Origin: Candidatus Daviesbacteria bacterium
GTDB lineage: Bacteria; Patescibacteria; Microgenomatia; Daviesbacterales; UBA10151
Assembly (NCBI GenBank): GCA_030648435.1
Contig: JAUSHE010000014.1
Span: forward strand, 1 to 64,000
DNA: 64,000 nucleotides
Direction: 5' to 3'
The notes under the pieces are model-generated. The model was not told the DNA's origin, ran no database searches, and was given only the letters and a program-made list of their open reading frames with translations. Below, piece by piece: positions 6,665-14,355 of the stretch. Positions within the stretch are counted from its first letter, which is position 1; every line of letters begins with the position of its first letter. Position numbers and translations under genes: made by a program.

Positions 6665-7205
6665 ATATATTAAAACTACATCAATTGCAGGATTATTAAT
6701 ACTGGAGTGGCCGACTTTTGAGGATGAACGGGGATTTTTTAAAGAAGTATTTCATCTTGATGAATTGCAGCAAGCGCTGGGATATGAATTTAAACCTGTT
6801 CAATGGAATCATTCAAAATCAAAACCCGGTGTGCTGCGGGGTCAGCACGCCGAAAATTGGAATAAGCTAATTTATCCGGTAACCGGAGAGTTGTTTGCCA
6901 GTGTAGTTGATATTAGGGTTGATTCTGTAACTTTTGGTAAGTATGAAACTTTTACATTTAACAATGAAAATAGATGTGCCCTTTTTATTCCAAAAGGTAT
7001 GGCTAATTCTTTTTGTGTTACAGGTAAGGAAGATGTCAATTATCTTTATTTAGTTGACGCTTATTGGGACGGTTCAGATACTAAGGCAATTGCCTGGGAT
7101 GATCCTGATATAAATATAAAATGGCCTATTGAAAATCCGATAATTTCGGAGAGGGACAAAAATAATCCCAAGTTAAGAGAGCTTCTTCCGGAGAAATTTA
7201 AATGA
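6657..7205 (+). CDS. rmlC: dTDP-4-dehydrorhamnose 3,5-epimerase-like (RmlC family)
   Basis: This 182-residue cupin of the RmlC family should epimerise dTDP-4-keto-6-deoxyglucose. Catalytic-type His64 sits in LRGQHAE, a VVDIR segment and an aromatic-rich VNYLYLVDAYWD stretch are present, and the end contains the family WDDP...W pattern. It departs from the consensus: RGLHFQ reads RGQHAE, and the usual GFAHGF reads GMANSF, removing a conserved histidine. The second RmlC homologue at 59906-60436 keeps both. It may be a 3- or 5-specific epimerase or accept another substrate. It overlaps rmlB by 8 bases and the next gene by ATGA. Confidence 0.82.
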   Translation: MDKYIKTTSIAGLLILEWPTFEDERGFFKEVFHLDELQQALGYEFKPVQWNHSKSKPGVLRGQHAENWNKLIYPVTGELFASVVDIRVDSVTFGKYETFTFNNENRCALFIPKGMANSFCVTGKEDVNYLYLVDAYWDGSDTKAIAWDDPDINIKWPIENPIISERDKNNPKLRELLPEKFK

Positions 7206-8095
7206 AAAAAGTATTGGTATTTGGCGGGGCCGGTTTAGTAGGTTCCAAATTTATTGATTTAAATTCTCAAAAATTTGAAATAAATGCACCTAACGTTTCA
7301 GAGCTGGATATTTTAGACAAATGTCAGGTTCTAAAACGAATGGAGCGATTTAATCCTGATGCAGTTGTGAATTTTGCTGCTTTTACTAATGTGGGAGCGG
7401 CTGAAGACCAGAAAGGTGATGAAAACGGGATATGTTTTCAAATAAATGCAATTGGAGCTAAAAATGTGGCTGAGGGTGCCAGGGATTCCAATAAATACTT
7501 AATACATATTTCAACAGAGTATGTTTTTGACGGCACTAAAGCTAACGGTCCATACAAAGAAGAAGATAAACAAAATCCCATTAACTGGTACGGAGAAACA
7601 AAGTATTACGGTGAACAGTTTGTCATGGAAAGCCATTGTCCTTTGGGCTTAGTCAGAATTTGTATGCCATTTTCTCCTTTTTATGAATTAAAAAAAGATA
7701 TTGCAAGATATTTTCTTGATGAGTTGAAAACAGGGAATCAAATAAAAGCCATTGAAGATCAGAAAGTGACTCCCACTTTGGTTTCAGATATTGCGGATGC
7801 CATTTACACCCTGATTAATAATCAAGCTCAAGGAATTTATCATGTTTGTTCAAAAGATTCGATTACCCCGTTTGAATTTGCCAAATCAATCGCTAAAATC
7901 TTTAATTTAGACGGTTCCTTGGTACAGCCGGTTACTTTTGAGGAATACAATAAAAACAAAAAAGGCAAACTGTTAAAAAATTCCTGGTTGGGTTGTGAAA
8001 AATTTATTTCGAAATTTGGAGACAATATTTTACACAAAATAGAAGAAAGTTTAGAGATATTTAAAAAAGAAACTATTGACGGATCTAGTGTATAA
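7202..8095 (+). CDS. rmlD: dTDP-4-dehydrorhamnose reductase-like (RmlD family)
   Basis: RmlD reduces the 4-keto sugar to finish dTDP-L-rhamnose. This 297-residue SDR has the nucleotide motif GGAGLVG (about 8-14), the RmlD-type block STEYVFDG (about 104-111) and the catalytic pair Tyr130/Lys134 (YGETK). The ATGA overlap with the rmlC-like gene and the order A-B-C-D support a rhamnose-type operon. Length and motifs fit the family. Because the partner epimerase is divergent, the final sugar could be a stereoisomer. A second RmlD homologue lies at 59043-59906. Confidence 0.85.
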   Translation: MKKVLVFGGAGLVGSKFIDLNSQKFEINAPNVSELDILDKCQVLKRMERFNPDAVVNFAAFTNVGAAEDQKGDENGICFQINAIGAKNVAEGARDSNKYLIHISTEYVFDGTKANGPYKEEDKQNPINWYGETKYYGEQFVMESHCPLGLVRICMPFSPFYELKKDIARYFLDELKTGNQIKAIEDQKVTPTLVSDIADAIYTLINNQAQGIYHVCSKDSITPFEFAKSIAKIFNLDGSLVQPVTFEEYNKNKKGKLLKNSWLGCEKFISKFGDNILHKIEESLEIFKKETIDGSSV

Positions 8096-8096
8096 T
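8091..8096 (+). promoter_or_regulatory. -10 box upstream of the gmd-like gene
   Basis: TATAAT lies 17 bases before the ATG at 8114 and overlaps the last bases of the rmlD-like gene. It would give a short leader of about 11 bases. No good -35 is seen at 16-18 bases. Confidence 0.4.
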
Positions 8097-8113
8097 AGAT
8101 ATATTGACCAAAT

Positions 8114-9127
8114 ATGGCAAACAAAAAAGCATTTATTACAGGAATTTCAGGACAGGATGGTTCGTATTTAAGTGAACTTCTTTTAAGCAAGGGATATGAG
8201 ATAGCGGGTTTTGTCCGTAGAAATGCGGCATTGGATTTTGGAAATGCCAATGAAATAAAAGACGAAATAAAAATTTATTACGGTGATCTGCATTCTCCGG
8301 AATCTATTGCTTTGGCACTGCTAGATTTTAAGCCTGATGAGATATATAATCTGGCATCACTATCTTCCCCACTGGGATCATTTAAAGATAAATTCGGAAC
8401 GATTATGGTAACCGGCATAGGGGCACTCAATGTATTTGAACGTGCCAAACAAATTGTTCCTGATGCCAGAATCTATCAGGCCTCAACTTCTGAAATGTTT
8501 GGGGCTCCCACACAGGTACCTCAAAACGAAGATACTCCTTTTGCTCCTGCCAATCCTTACGCTGCTGCTAAAGAATTTGCTCATAGGATGGCAGTAATTG
8601 CCAGGCATGATAAAAATCAGCCGCAATTTATTGCCTGCGGCATTTTATTTAATCATGAAAGTCCAAGACGGGGTTTAAATTTTGTCACCAGAAAAATTTC
8701 GGCTGCTGTAGCCTGCATAAAGAATGAAAAAAAGTTCGGCGTGCCATTAAACGAGATAGGCAAACCAATTGTAGAAAACGGTAAACTAAAATTAGGTGAT
8801 CTTGAGGCAAAAAGAGACTGGGGCTATGCTGTTGATTATGTAGGGTTGATGTGGATGATGCTTCAACACGACATTGCAGATGATTTTGTGGCTGCCACGG
8901 GCGAGGTGCATACGGTCGGGGAATTTGCCAAAGAAGCTTTTGCAGTTGTTGGCTTAAACTGGGAGGACTTCGTAGAAACTGATTCTCATTTTATTCCCCC
9001 CGTACAAACAGGACCGCTGTGTGGGGATGCCTCAAAGGCTAAAAAAATCTTAGGTTGGGAGCCAAGAACCAAATTTAAAGATTTAGTGAAAATTATGGTT
9101 CATGCTGATTTAGCCAAATTTTCTTAA
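8114..9127 (+). CDS. gmd: GDP-mannose 4,6-dehydratase-like SDR
   Basis: Gmd converts GDP-mannose to GDP-4-keto-6-deoxymannose, precursor of GDP-fucose or GDP-rhamnose. This 337-residue protein has the Gmd-type motif TGISGQDGSYL (residues 9-19), the active-site TSEMFG block (Glu127), the pair Tyr149/Lys153 and the LGDLEAKRDWGY block typical of Gmd. The block following YNLA, usually AQSHV in Gmd, is SLSSP here, so substrate identity is slightly uncertain. The likely partner, a GDP-fucose synthase, is encoded 39 kb away at 48446-49396. It ends in a TAATG overlap with the next gene. Confidence 0.8.
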   Translation: MANKKAFITGISGQDGSYLSELLLSKGYEIAGFVRRNAALDFGNANEIKDEIKIYYGDLHSPESIALALLDFKPDEIYNLASLSSPLGSFKDKFGTIMVTGIGALNVFERAKQIVPDARIYQASTSEMFGAPTQVPQNEDTPFAPANPYAAAKEFAHRMAVIARHDKNQPQFIACGILFNHESPRRGLNFVTRKISAAVACIKNEKKFGVPLNEIGKPIVENGKLKLGDLEAKRDWGYAVDYVGLMWMMLQHDIADDFVAATGEVHTVGEFAKEAFAVVGLNWEDFVETDSHFIPPVQTGPLCGDASKAKKILGWEPRTKFKDLVKIMVHADLAKFS

Positions 9128-10308
9128 TGAAGATAGTATCCGTTGTGCTCCCTACTTATAACGAAAAAGCAAATGTTGCCCGTACTATTGAAAAAGTGCT
9201 GGAGCAGGAAAAAAATCTACCCGGCTGGGAAATTCATATTATTGTGGCAGATGATATCCGCACCTCTGACGGTACGGAAGAAATTGTTCGCAAGTTACTT
9301 GCGAATCAAAGAATACATTTTATTAAAACAGAACCTGGTCTAGGGGTTGGTTTGATTGAAGGGCACCGGTATGCTTTGCAAAAGCTACGGCCTGATGTTT
9401 TGGCGCAACTTGATGCTGACGGTCAGGTAGTGCCTGATGTTTTAGTAAAACTGGTTAAAACCATAGAAGATGGTTACTCTCTGGCAATAGGTTCCAGATT
9501 TGTGAGCGGTGGAAAAAATCAATTAGCTTTAGTAAGAAGGATATTCAGTTTAGGCGCCTCGGTGTTTTACAGAGCTTTGGTTGGACCCTGGGATATTAAG
9601 GAAGTAACAAATTCGGCTAGGGCATTTACTCCAGAACTATTTAAAAAAATAAATTTAGATAGGTTACCCTGGAAAGAAAAGACTTTTATTGTTCAGCCGG
9701 CCTTTTTACATGAAGCAATTTTAGCAGGAGCCAAATATAAGGAAGTACCGTTAATATTCCGTAACCGTTTAGAAGGTTATTCCAAAAATAAGGTTTTTAA
9801 TTATACTTATGATGTAATTACTTATTCTTTGGATGTAAGATTACATATGTCAGGAGTGAATTTTCCTTTTTTCCGTCTGGCAGGCAGGGCAAAAACTTTA
9901 GTTAAGTTTAGTTTAGTAGGAGCAGTCGGGACTGCGGTGGACTTTTTCTTCTACAAAGTATTTATTAATTATTTAGGTCTAAATCCTGCTACATCAAAGG
10001 GTTTTTCCACGGAGATTGCTATTATAAATAATTTTATGCTCAATAATTATTGGACTTTTAGATACCGCAAAACTAAAACAAATGCTTGGCAGAAATTAGG
10101 GATATTTAATTTGGTAAGTATGGGAGGGCTTGTTATGGCAGTTTTGATTGTTAAGTTTTTGCATATATATTATGGAGATGGATCTATTAATCTTTTTGGC
10201 CGGTCTGTTGCTTACAATAACTTTTTCTTTTTTGCGACAATCCCTCCGGTAATGTTGTGGAACTTTACGGTAAACCATTTTATTACATGGCGGCATAATG
10301 ACGATTAA
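9127..10308 (+). CDS. Polyprenyl-phosphate sugar synthase (GT2) fused to GtrA domain
   Basis: This 393-residue two-domain protein has a DPM1-like GT2 domain at residues 1 to about 245, with LPTYNE near the start and the metal-binding DADGQ at 96-100. The C-terminal part (about 258-390) has four hydrophobic segments of the GtrA family, with the typical ...FNYTWTFRY-like block. The GT2 domain would load a sugar onto polyprenyl phosphate, and the GtrA part may anchor it or help flip the product. Such fusions occur in several prokaryotes. The linker DNA (9873-9890) resembles the REP-like palindrome near ftsE. Its stop interlocks with the convergent neighbour. Confidence 0.88.
   Translation: MKIVSVVLPTYNEKANVARTIEKVLEQEKNLPGWEIHIIVADDIRTSDGTEEIVRKLLANQRIHFIKTEPGLGVGLIEGHRYALQKLRPDVLAQLDADGQVVPDVLVKLVKTIEDGYSLAIGSRFVSGGKNQLALVRRIFSLGASVFYRALVGPWDIKEVTNSARAFTPELFKKINLDRLPWKEKTFIVQPAFLHEAILAGAKYKEVPLIFRNRLEGYSKNKVFNYTYDVITYSLDVRLHMSGVNFPFFRLAGRAKTLVKFSLVGAVGTAVDFFFYKVFINYLGLNPATSKGFSTEIAIINNFMLNNYWTFRYRKTKTNAWQKLGIFNLVSMGGLVMAVLIVKFLHIYYGDGSINLFGRSVAYNNFFFFATIPPVMLWNFTVNHFITWRHNDD
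9873..9890 (+). repeat. REP-like half-element in the GT2-GtrA linker
   Basis: CCGTCTGGCAGGCAGGGC resembles 1535-1549 of the ftsE palindrome with its flank (CGTCCGGCAGGCGGG). It encodes RLAGRA just before the GtrA domain. The similarity is short, so common origin is tentative. Confidence 0.35.
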
Positions 10309-11435
10309 TTGAATAACTGGAGGTTTGGTATCGGAGCTGTATTGTTTAATATAAAATTCTGGGCGTAGAAATAAATAGCAAGTAATATTATTGGCAAAAT
10401 TATTTTAAATTCCCGGCTGGTTAAAACTTTTTCAAAAGCGATTAAGACAAATGGGGCAATAGGGAGAAGGTAGCGGCTGATATCCCGGTGGACTACCAAA
10501 GTGGCGGCTCCAAGATAGATCAGGACAAAGAAGGCCATAGGGTAAAGTTTTTGTTTCAAAAGCATTACCCCTCCCAGAAGTCCCATTATAAAGATATAGA
10601 TTATATCTTCCAGCCAGATATCCCCTACCCAAAACTGAAACTTGTTGAAAACCTGGAAAGGAGGGAATGTTAAATGGATGTTGTCTCCGCTTTTGAAATA
10701 TGCCCAAAAATCCCCGTAAGTTTGATTGAAGAGAAAAAATACTCCAAGCAATCCAAGCGGAATTATGATTAAAGGAAAATATTTTAAACGGATTTTTCTG
10801 AAAGCTAAGATATAAAATACCAAAGCTGTAAAAAGTAATATGCCCGGCGGTCTGGTAATTTGGGCCAGCAGCCCAAAAATTCCCGCGGAAAAGATATAAA
10901 TAAATTTCTGATTAGTTTCAAATTTCATAAAGAAATAGATTGCGGTGATAATAAAAAAGATAAAAGCGGGTTCTGATGATCCCACACTGTGTACAATTGT
11001 CCACCTGGCAGGAAGAATCAGGAAAATAAAGCTTAGAAAAAGCGGATGGGCGCTTAGTTTAAAATCCCGGATTAGAAAATAAAAGGCAGAAACAGCAAGT
11101 ACGGTAGAAAGCAGCGACACAAACAGCATTGATTTCAAAAAACCTAAAAATGGCGCAAAGAGTAAAATTGCCATGGCATATCCCGGGAAATGGGAAGCAA
11201 AATAAGAGGCAGGTAAAGACTGCGGAAGCGCACTTATTATTTGAGGATCATAAAAGCTTTTGGCAATGATCAGATATTCTAACCCGTCAAAATTGCGGTA
11301 AATGACGGAAAACCCCTCTTTAAAAGATAAACCCCAGAAATTTGGTAAAGATAGTATGTGGGGCAGCCATATTAGAGCGGTTATGCCTATGGTTAGTCCC
11401 GCCAAAATACTTAAATCTTTGAATTTGTTGCTCAC
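10305..11435 (-). CDS. GT-C-like membrane glycosyltransferase
   Basis: This 376-residue polytopic protein has about ten hydrophobic segments. The first extracytoplasmic loop holds NFDGLEYLIIAKSFYD, closely resembling NFDGVHYLRIAQNGY in the PIG-V-like protein at 45473-46657, so Asp in NFDG is the likely catalytic residue. It would transfer a sugar from a polyprenyl-phosphate donor outside the membrane. It starts with GTG at 11435, placed exactly 6 bases after a TATAAT box. It is a single gene on the opposite strand between two glycan operons; its stop interlocks with the upstream gene at TTAA (10305-10308). Exact sugar and acceptor are unknown. Confidence 0.72.
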   Translation of the reverse strand: MSNKFKDLSILAGLTIGITALIWLPHILSLPNFWGLSFKEGFSVIYRNFDGLEYLIIAKSFYDPQIISALPQSLPASYFASHFPGYAMAILLFAPFLGFLKSMLFVSLLSTVLAVSAFYFLIRDFKLSAHPLFLSFIFLILPARWTIVHSVGSSEPAFIFFIITAIYFFMKFETNQKFIYIFSAGIFGLLAQITRPPGILLFTALVFYILAFRKIRLKYFPLIIIPLGLLGVFFLFNQTYGDFWAYFKSGDNIHLTFPPFQVFNKFQFWVGDIWLEDIIYIFIMGLLGGVMLLKQKLYPMAFFVLIYLGAATLVVHRDISRYLLPIAPFVLIAFEKVLTSREFKIILPIILLAIYFYAQNFILNNTAPIPNLQLFN

Positions 11436-11441
11436 TAGTTT

Positions 11442-11469
11442 ATTATATACGTAAACTTATGATTAACAA
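11442..11469 (-). promoter_or_regulatory. Promoter for the minus-strand GT-C gene
   Basis: On the minus strand TTGTTA (11469-11464), a 16-base spacer and TATAAT (11447-11442) are followed after exactly 6 bases by the GTG start. The -35 lies inside the first codons of the divergent gene at 11459, so the two transcription units share control DNA. Confidence 0.55.
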
Positions 11470-13615
11470 TCTTTCGGTTTTTTTTCCTTGTATTAATGAA
11501 GAGGGGAACATTGAAAATACTGTCAGTAAGGCGGAAAAAGTTTTGAAACGCCTTAAGGTTAACTATGAAATTATCATAATTGATGACGGTTCAACAGATT
11601 CTACAGGCAGGATTGCAGATAAGCTGGTCCGGGAAAATCCCAATATCAGGGTGATTCATCATCCAAAAAATTTAGGTTACGGAGAAGCTTTAAAATCCGG
11701 TTTTTATAATGCTAAATATGACACCATAGTTTATACGGACGGTGACGGACAGTTTGATTTTTCAGAGATTTATAAATTTTTAGAGAAAATAAAAGATAAC
11801 GATCTGGTGATAGGTTACAGAATAAAAAGGCAGGATTCGCTGGTAAGAAGGTTTTTTGGTAAGGGTTGGAGATTAACACTGCTTGCCCTTTTTGGACTGA
11901 CTTTAAAGGATGTTGACTGCGGTTTTAAGATGGTTAGGAAAAGTGTTTTGGAAAAAGTGCCGCACCTTGAATCTCAAAGAGGAGCAATGATAAATGCGGA
12001 ACTTGCAATTAAAGCAAAAAAATACGGCTTTAAAGTAGGTCAAGTAGGAGTAAATCATTATCCCAGATTATCCGGTAGGCCAACGGGTGCAAACATTAAA
12101 GTGATTATTAAATCTTATGTAGATCTTATGAGATTATGGTGGGAATTGAAGGATCAAAAAATTACACTTTTTGTACTAATCGGAATACTGGTACTGGCGG
12201 TATTTTTAAGATTTTATAGATTATCGGATTACATGACTTTTCTGGGAGATGAAGGAAGAGATGCGATTATTGTCAGGGATATTCTGAAGGGGGTAAATTT
12301 TCCCTTAATCGGGCCGCCGACTTCAGTAGGAAATATCTACTTAGGCCCTCTCTATTACTACATGATGACATTGCCAATGGCAATCTTTAATCTTAATCCT
12401 ACAGCCGCTGCAGGCATGAATGCGTTTTTGGGGGTGGTGACAATTATTTTAATCTATTATTTGGGTAAAAGTTGGTTTGGTAGATATGCCGGCTTAATAG
12501 CAGCTTATCTATATGCCATATCACCGGTGACCATTATTTATTCACGGTCTTCCTGGAATCCGAATCCTACTCCTTTCTTTGCCACAGTTGCCATAATTAG
12601 TTTGTACAAGCTGAATAAAACAGGTAATTTCTTATGGCTTACTTTGACCGGCTTAGCAATTGGAGCGGCGCTGCAGATGCATTATCTGGCAGCAATATTA
12701 ATACCTGTTGCCGGTATTTTATGGTTATACGAAATCTTGATTAGAAAATATTGTCACCTAAAAGTTAAAAACTTGATTAGCGGAACTTTATTGGGGATAT
12801 GTTCATTTGTTTTAACAATGCTGCCACTGGTTTTTTTCGACTTAAAACATAATCTCTTAAACTACAGGGCAATTATTAAGTTATTCAGCGAAGGAAGTGC
12901 TGTTAAGGCTGATATATTTGCAAATATCGGACGGATGCCTCTTCTTTATTCAAATAATCTGGTGGGAAGATATATTAGCGGTGAGAATTTTTATTTAACA
13001 ATTACAGTTTCATTATTAATCATAATCGCACTTCTATACAAATGGAATTCCTGGCCCAGGATTACTTTAGGAGTTTGGTTAATTGTTGGGCTTTTTGGAT
13101 TAGCTTTTTATCAACAGAGTATATACGATCATTATTTAGGATTTTTAAATCCCGCTCCTTTTTTACTTTTGGGATCTATAGCTACAGTCAAAGTTTTTAA
13201 TAAACAAATTACTTATATTGGTTTGACAGTAATATTGCTGTTTTTATCAGTAGTGAATTTGCAGAAAACCCCTTTACTTTATCCGCCAAATCATCAACTT
13301 GCAAGAACACAAGAAGTAGCAAAATTTATAATTGATAAAACAAATAATAAAGATTTTAATTTTGCCTTAATTGCCAAAAGCAATTATGATTCTGCTTACC
13401 AATTTTATTTGGATTTATATGGGTTTAAACCTAAACAAGTACCATTTGATAAAACAAATCAGCTTTTTGTGGTTTGCGAGGATCCGGTTTGTGATCCAAC
13501 ACATAGTGCAAAATATGAAATAGCTGCTTTTGGTTGGTCCAGAATTGACTGGCAGAGAGATTTTAATGGGATTAAGATATATAGATTAATACCTAATCCA
13601 TCCGGAAAACCATGA
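11459..13615 (+). CDS. Polyprenyl-phosphate sugar synthase (GT2) fused to GT39-like GT-C
   Basis: This 718-residue fusion begins with a DPM1-like GT2 domain (about 1-225) carrying IIDDGSTD at 40-47 and DGDGQ at 94-98. A membrane segment follows (about 238-258), then a PMT/ArnT-like GT-C module whose first outer loop holds FLGDEGRDA at about 261-269. About ten further membrane segments and a small C-terminal domain complete it. One polypeptide could therefore load polyprenyl phosphate inside and spend the product outside after flipping. It opens the 38.6-kb plus-strand gene run and diverges from the GT-C gene at 10305-11435. Confidence 0.88.
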   Translation: MINNLSVFFPCINEEGNIENTVSKAEKVLKRLKVNYEIIIIDDGSTDSTGRIADKLVRENPNIRVIHHPKNLGYGEALKSGFYNAKYDTIVYTDGDGQFDFSEIYKFLEKIKDNDLVIGYRIKRQDSLVRRFFGKGWRLTLLALFGLTLKDVDCGFKMVRKSVLEKVPHLESQRGAMINAELAIKAKKYGFKVGQVGVNHYPRLSGRPTGANIKVIIKSYVDLMRLWWELKDQKITLFVLIGILVLAVFLRFYRLSDYMTFLGDEGRDAIIVRDILKGVNFPLIGPPTSVGNIYLGPLYYYMMTLPMAIFNLNPTAAAGMNAFLGVVTIILIYYLGKSWFGRYAGLIAAYLYAISPVTIIYSRSSWNPNPTPFFATVAIISLYKLNKTGNFLWLTLTGLAIGAALQMHYLAAILIPVAGILWLYEILIRKYCHLKVKNLISGTLLGICSFVLTMLPLVFFDLKHNLLNYRAIIKLFSEGSAVKADIFANIGRMPLLYSNNLVGRYISGENFYLTITVSLLIIIALLYKWNSWPRITLGVWLIVGLFGLAFYQQSIYDHYLGFLNPAPFLLLGSIATVKVFNKQITYIGLTVILLFLSVVNLQKTPLLYPPNHQLARTQEVAKFIIDKTNNKDFNFALIAKSNYDSAYQFYLDLYGFKPKQVPFDKTNQLFVVCEDPVCDPTHSAKYEIAAFGWSRIDWQRDFNGIKIYRLIPNPSGKP

Positions 13616-14343
13616 ATAAATTATCAGTTGTAATACCTTCATATAACGAATCAGCCAACCTAAAGAAAGGGGTGCTATCTGGTATTGCAGAATACATGGA
13701 TAATTTAAAAATCGCGTACGAAGTGATTATTGTGGATGACGGATCAACTGATGATTCGGTAATGCTTGTTAAAAAATTTCAGGGAAAAAATTTTAGGTTA
13801 ATTCAAAATAATCATGGTGGAAAAGCAAAAGCTGTTTTAACCGGAATGATGGCAGCGCAGGGGGAAATTGTGCTTTTTACCGACATGGATCAGGCAACAC
13901 CTATAAATCAGATTGAAAAATTTATACCAAAATTTGACGAAGGATTTGATATTGTGATCGGATCCCGTCATGGTAGAAAAGGAGCGCCTTTGGTTAGAAA
14001 ATTATCAGCCTGGGGTTTTTCTTTCTTGCGGGGTATTATTTTGGGGCTGCCGTTTGCAGATACCCAGTGTGGCTTTAAGGCTTTTAACAGGCAGTCGGTT
14101 CATAAAATTATTCCAAAAATTAAGAATGAGTGGGGAGTAGTGCATTTTAAAGGTGGTGCAGTTAATGCCGGATTTGATGTAGAGGTTTTGTACCTTGCCA
14201 AGAAATACGGCTTTAAAATTGTTGAAGTTCCGGTGGAATGGAAATATGTGGATACGGAAAGAGTGCAGGTTGTTAAAGATGCTTTGGCCGCGATTTATGA
14301 TATGCTCAGAATCAGATGGAATGATCTGACCGGAAAATACTGA
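13612..14343 (+). CDS. Dolichyl-phosphate-glucose-synthase-like GT2 (ALG5-like)
   Basis: This 243-residue soluble GT2 enzyme has VVIPSYNE near the start, IVDDGSTDD at 40-48 and the metal-binding DMD at 91-93. The following DQATP, GSRHGRKG and ADTQCGFKAF blocks are typical of ALG5-type synthases, which load glucose onto polyprenyl phosphate. It would supply a lipid-linked monosaccharide to the GT-C enzymes encoded next. It overlaps the preceding fusion gene by ATGA. Its stop codon is also the TGA of an extended -10 promoter for the next gene. Confidence 0.87.
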   Translation: MNKLSVVIPSYNESANLKKGVLSGIAEYMDNLKIAYEVIIVDDGSTDDSVMLVKKFQGKNFRLIQNNHGGKAKAVLTGMMAAQGEIVLFTDMDQATPINQIEKFIPKFDEGFDIVIGSRHGRKGAPLVRKLSAWGFSFLRGIILGLPFADTQCGFKAFNRQSVHKIIPKIKNEWGVVHFKGGAVNAGFDVEVLYLAKKYGFKIVEVPVEWKYVDTERVQVVKDALAAIYDMLRIRWNDLTGKY

Positions 14344-14349
14344 TATAAT
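14341..14349 (+). promoter_or_regulatory. Extended -10 promoter before the GT39-like gene
   Basis: TGATATAAT is an exact extended -10 (TGnTATAAT). The hexamer ends exactly 6 bases before the GTG at 14356, predicting transcription from the first base of the codon. Its first three bases are the stop codon of the preceding gene. Confidence 0.55.
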
Positions 14350-14355
14350 ACACTT

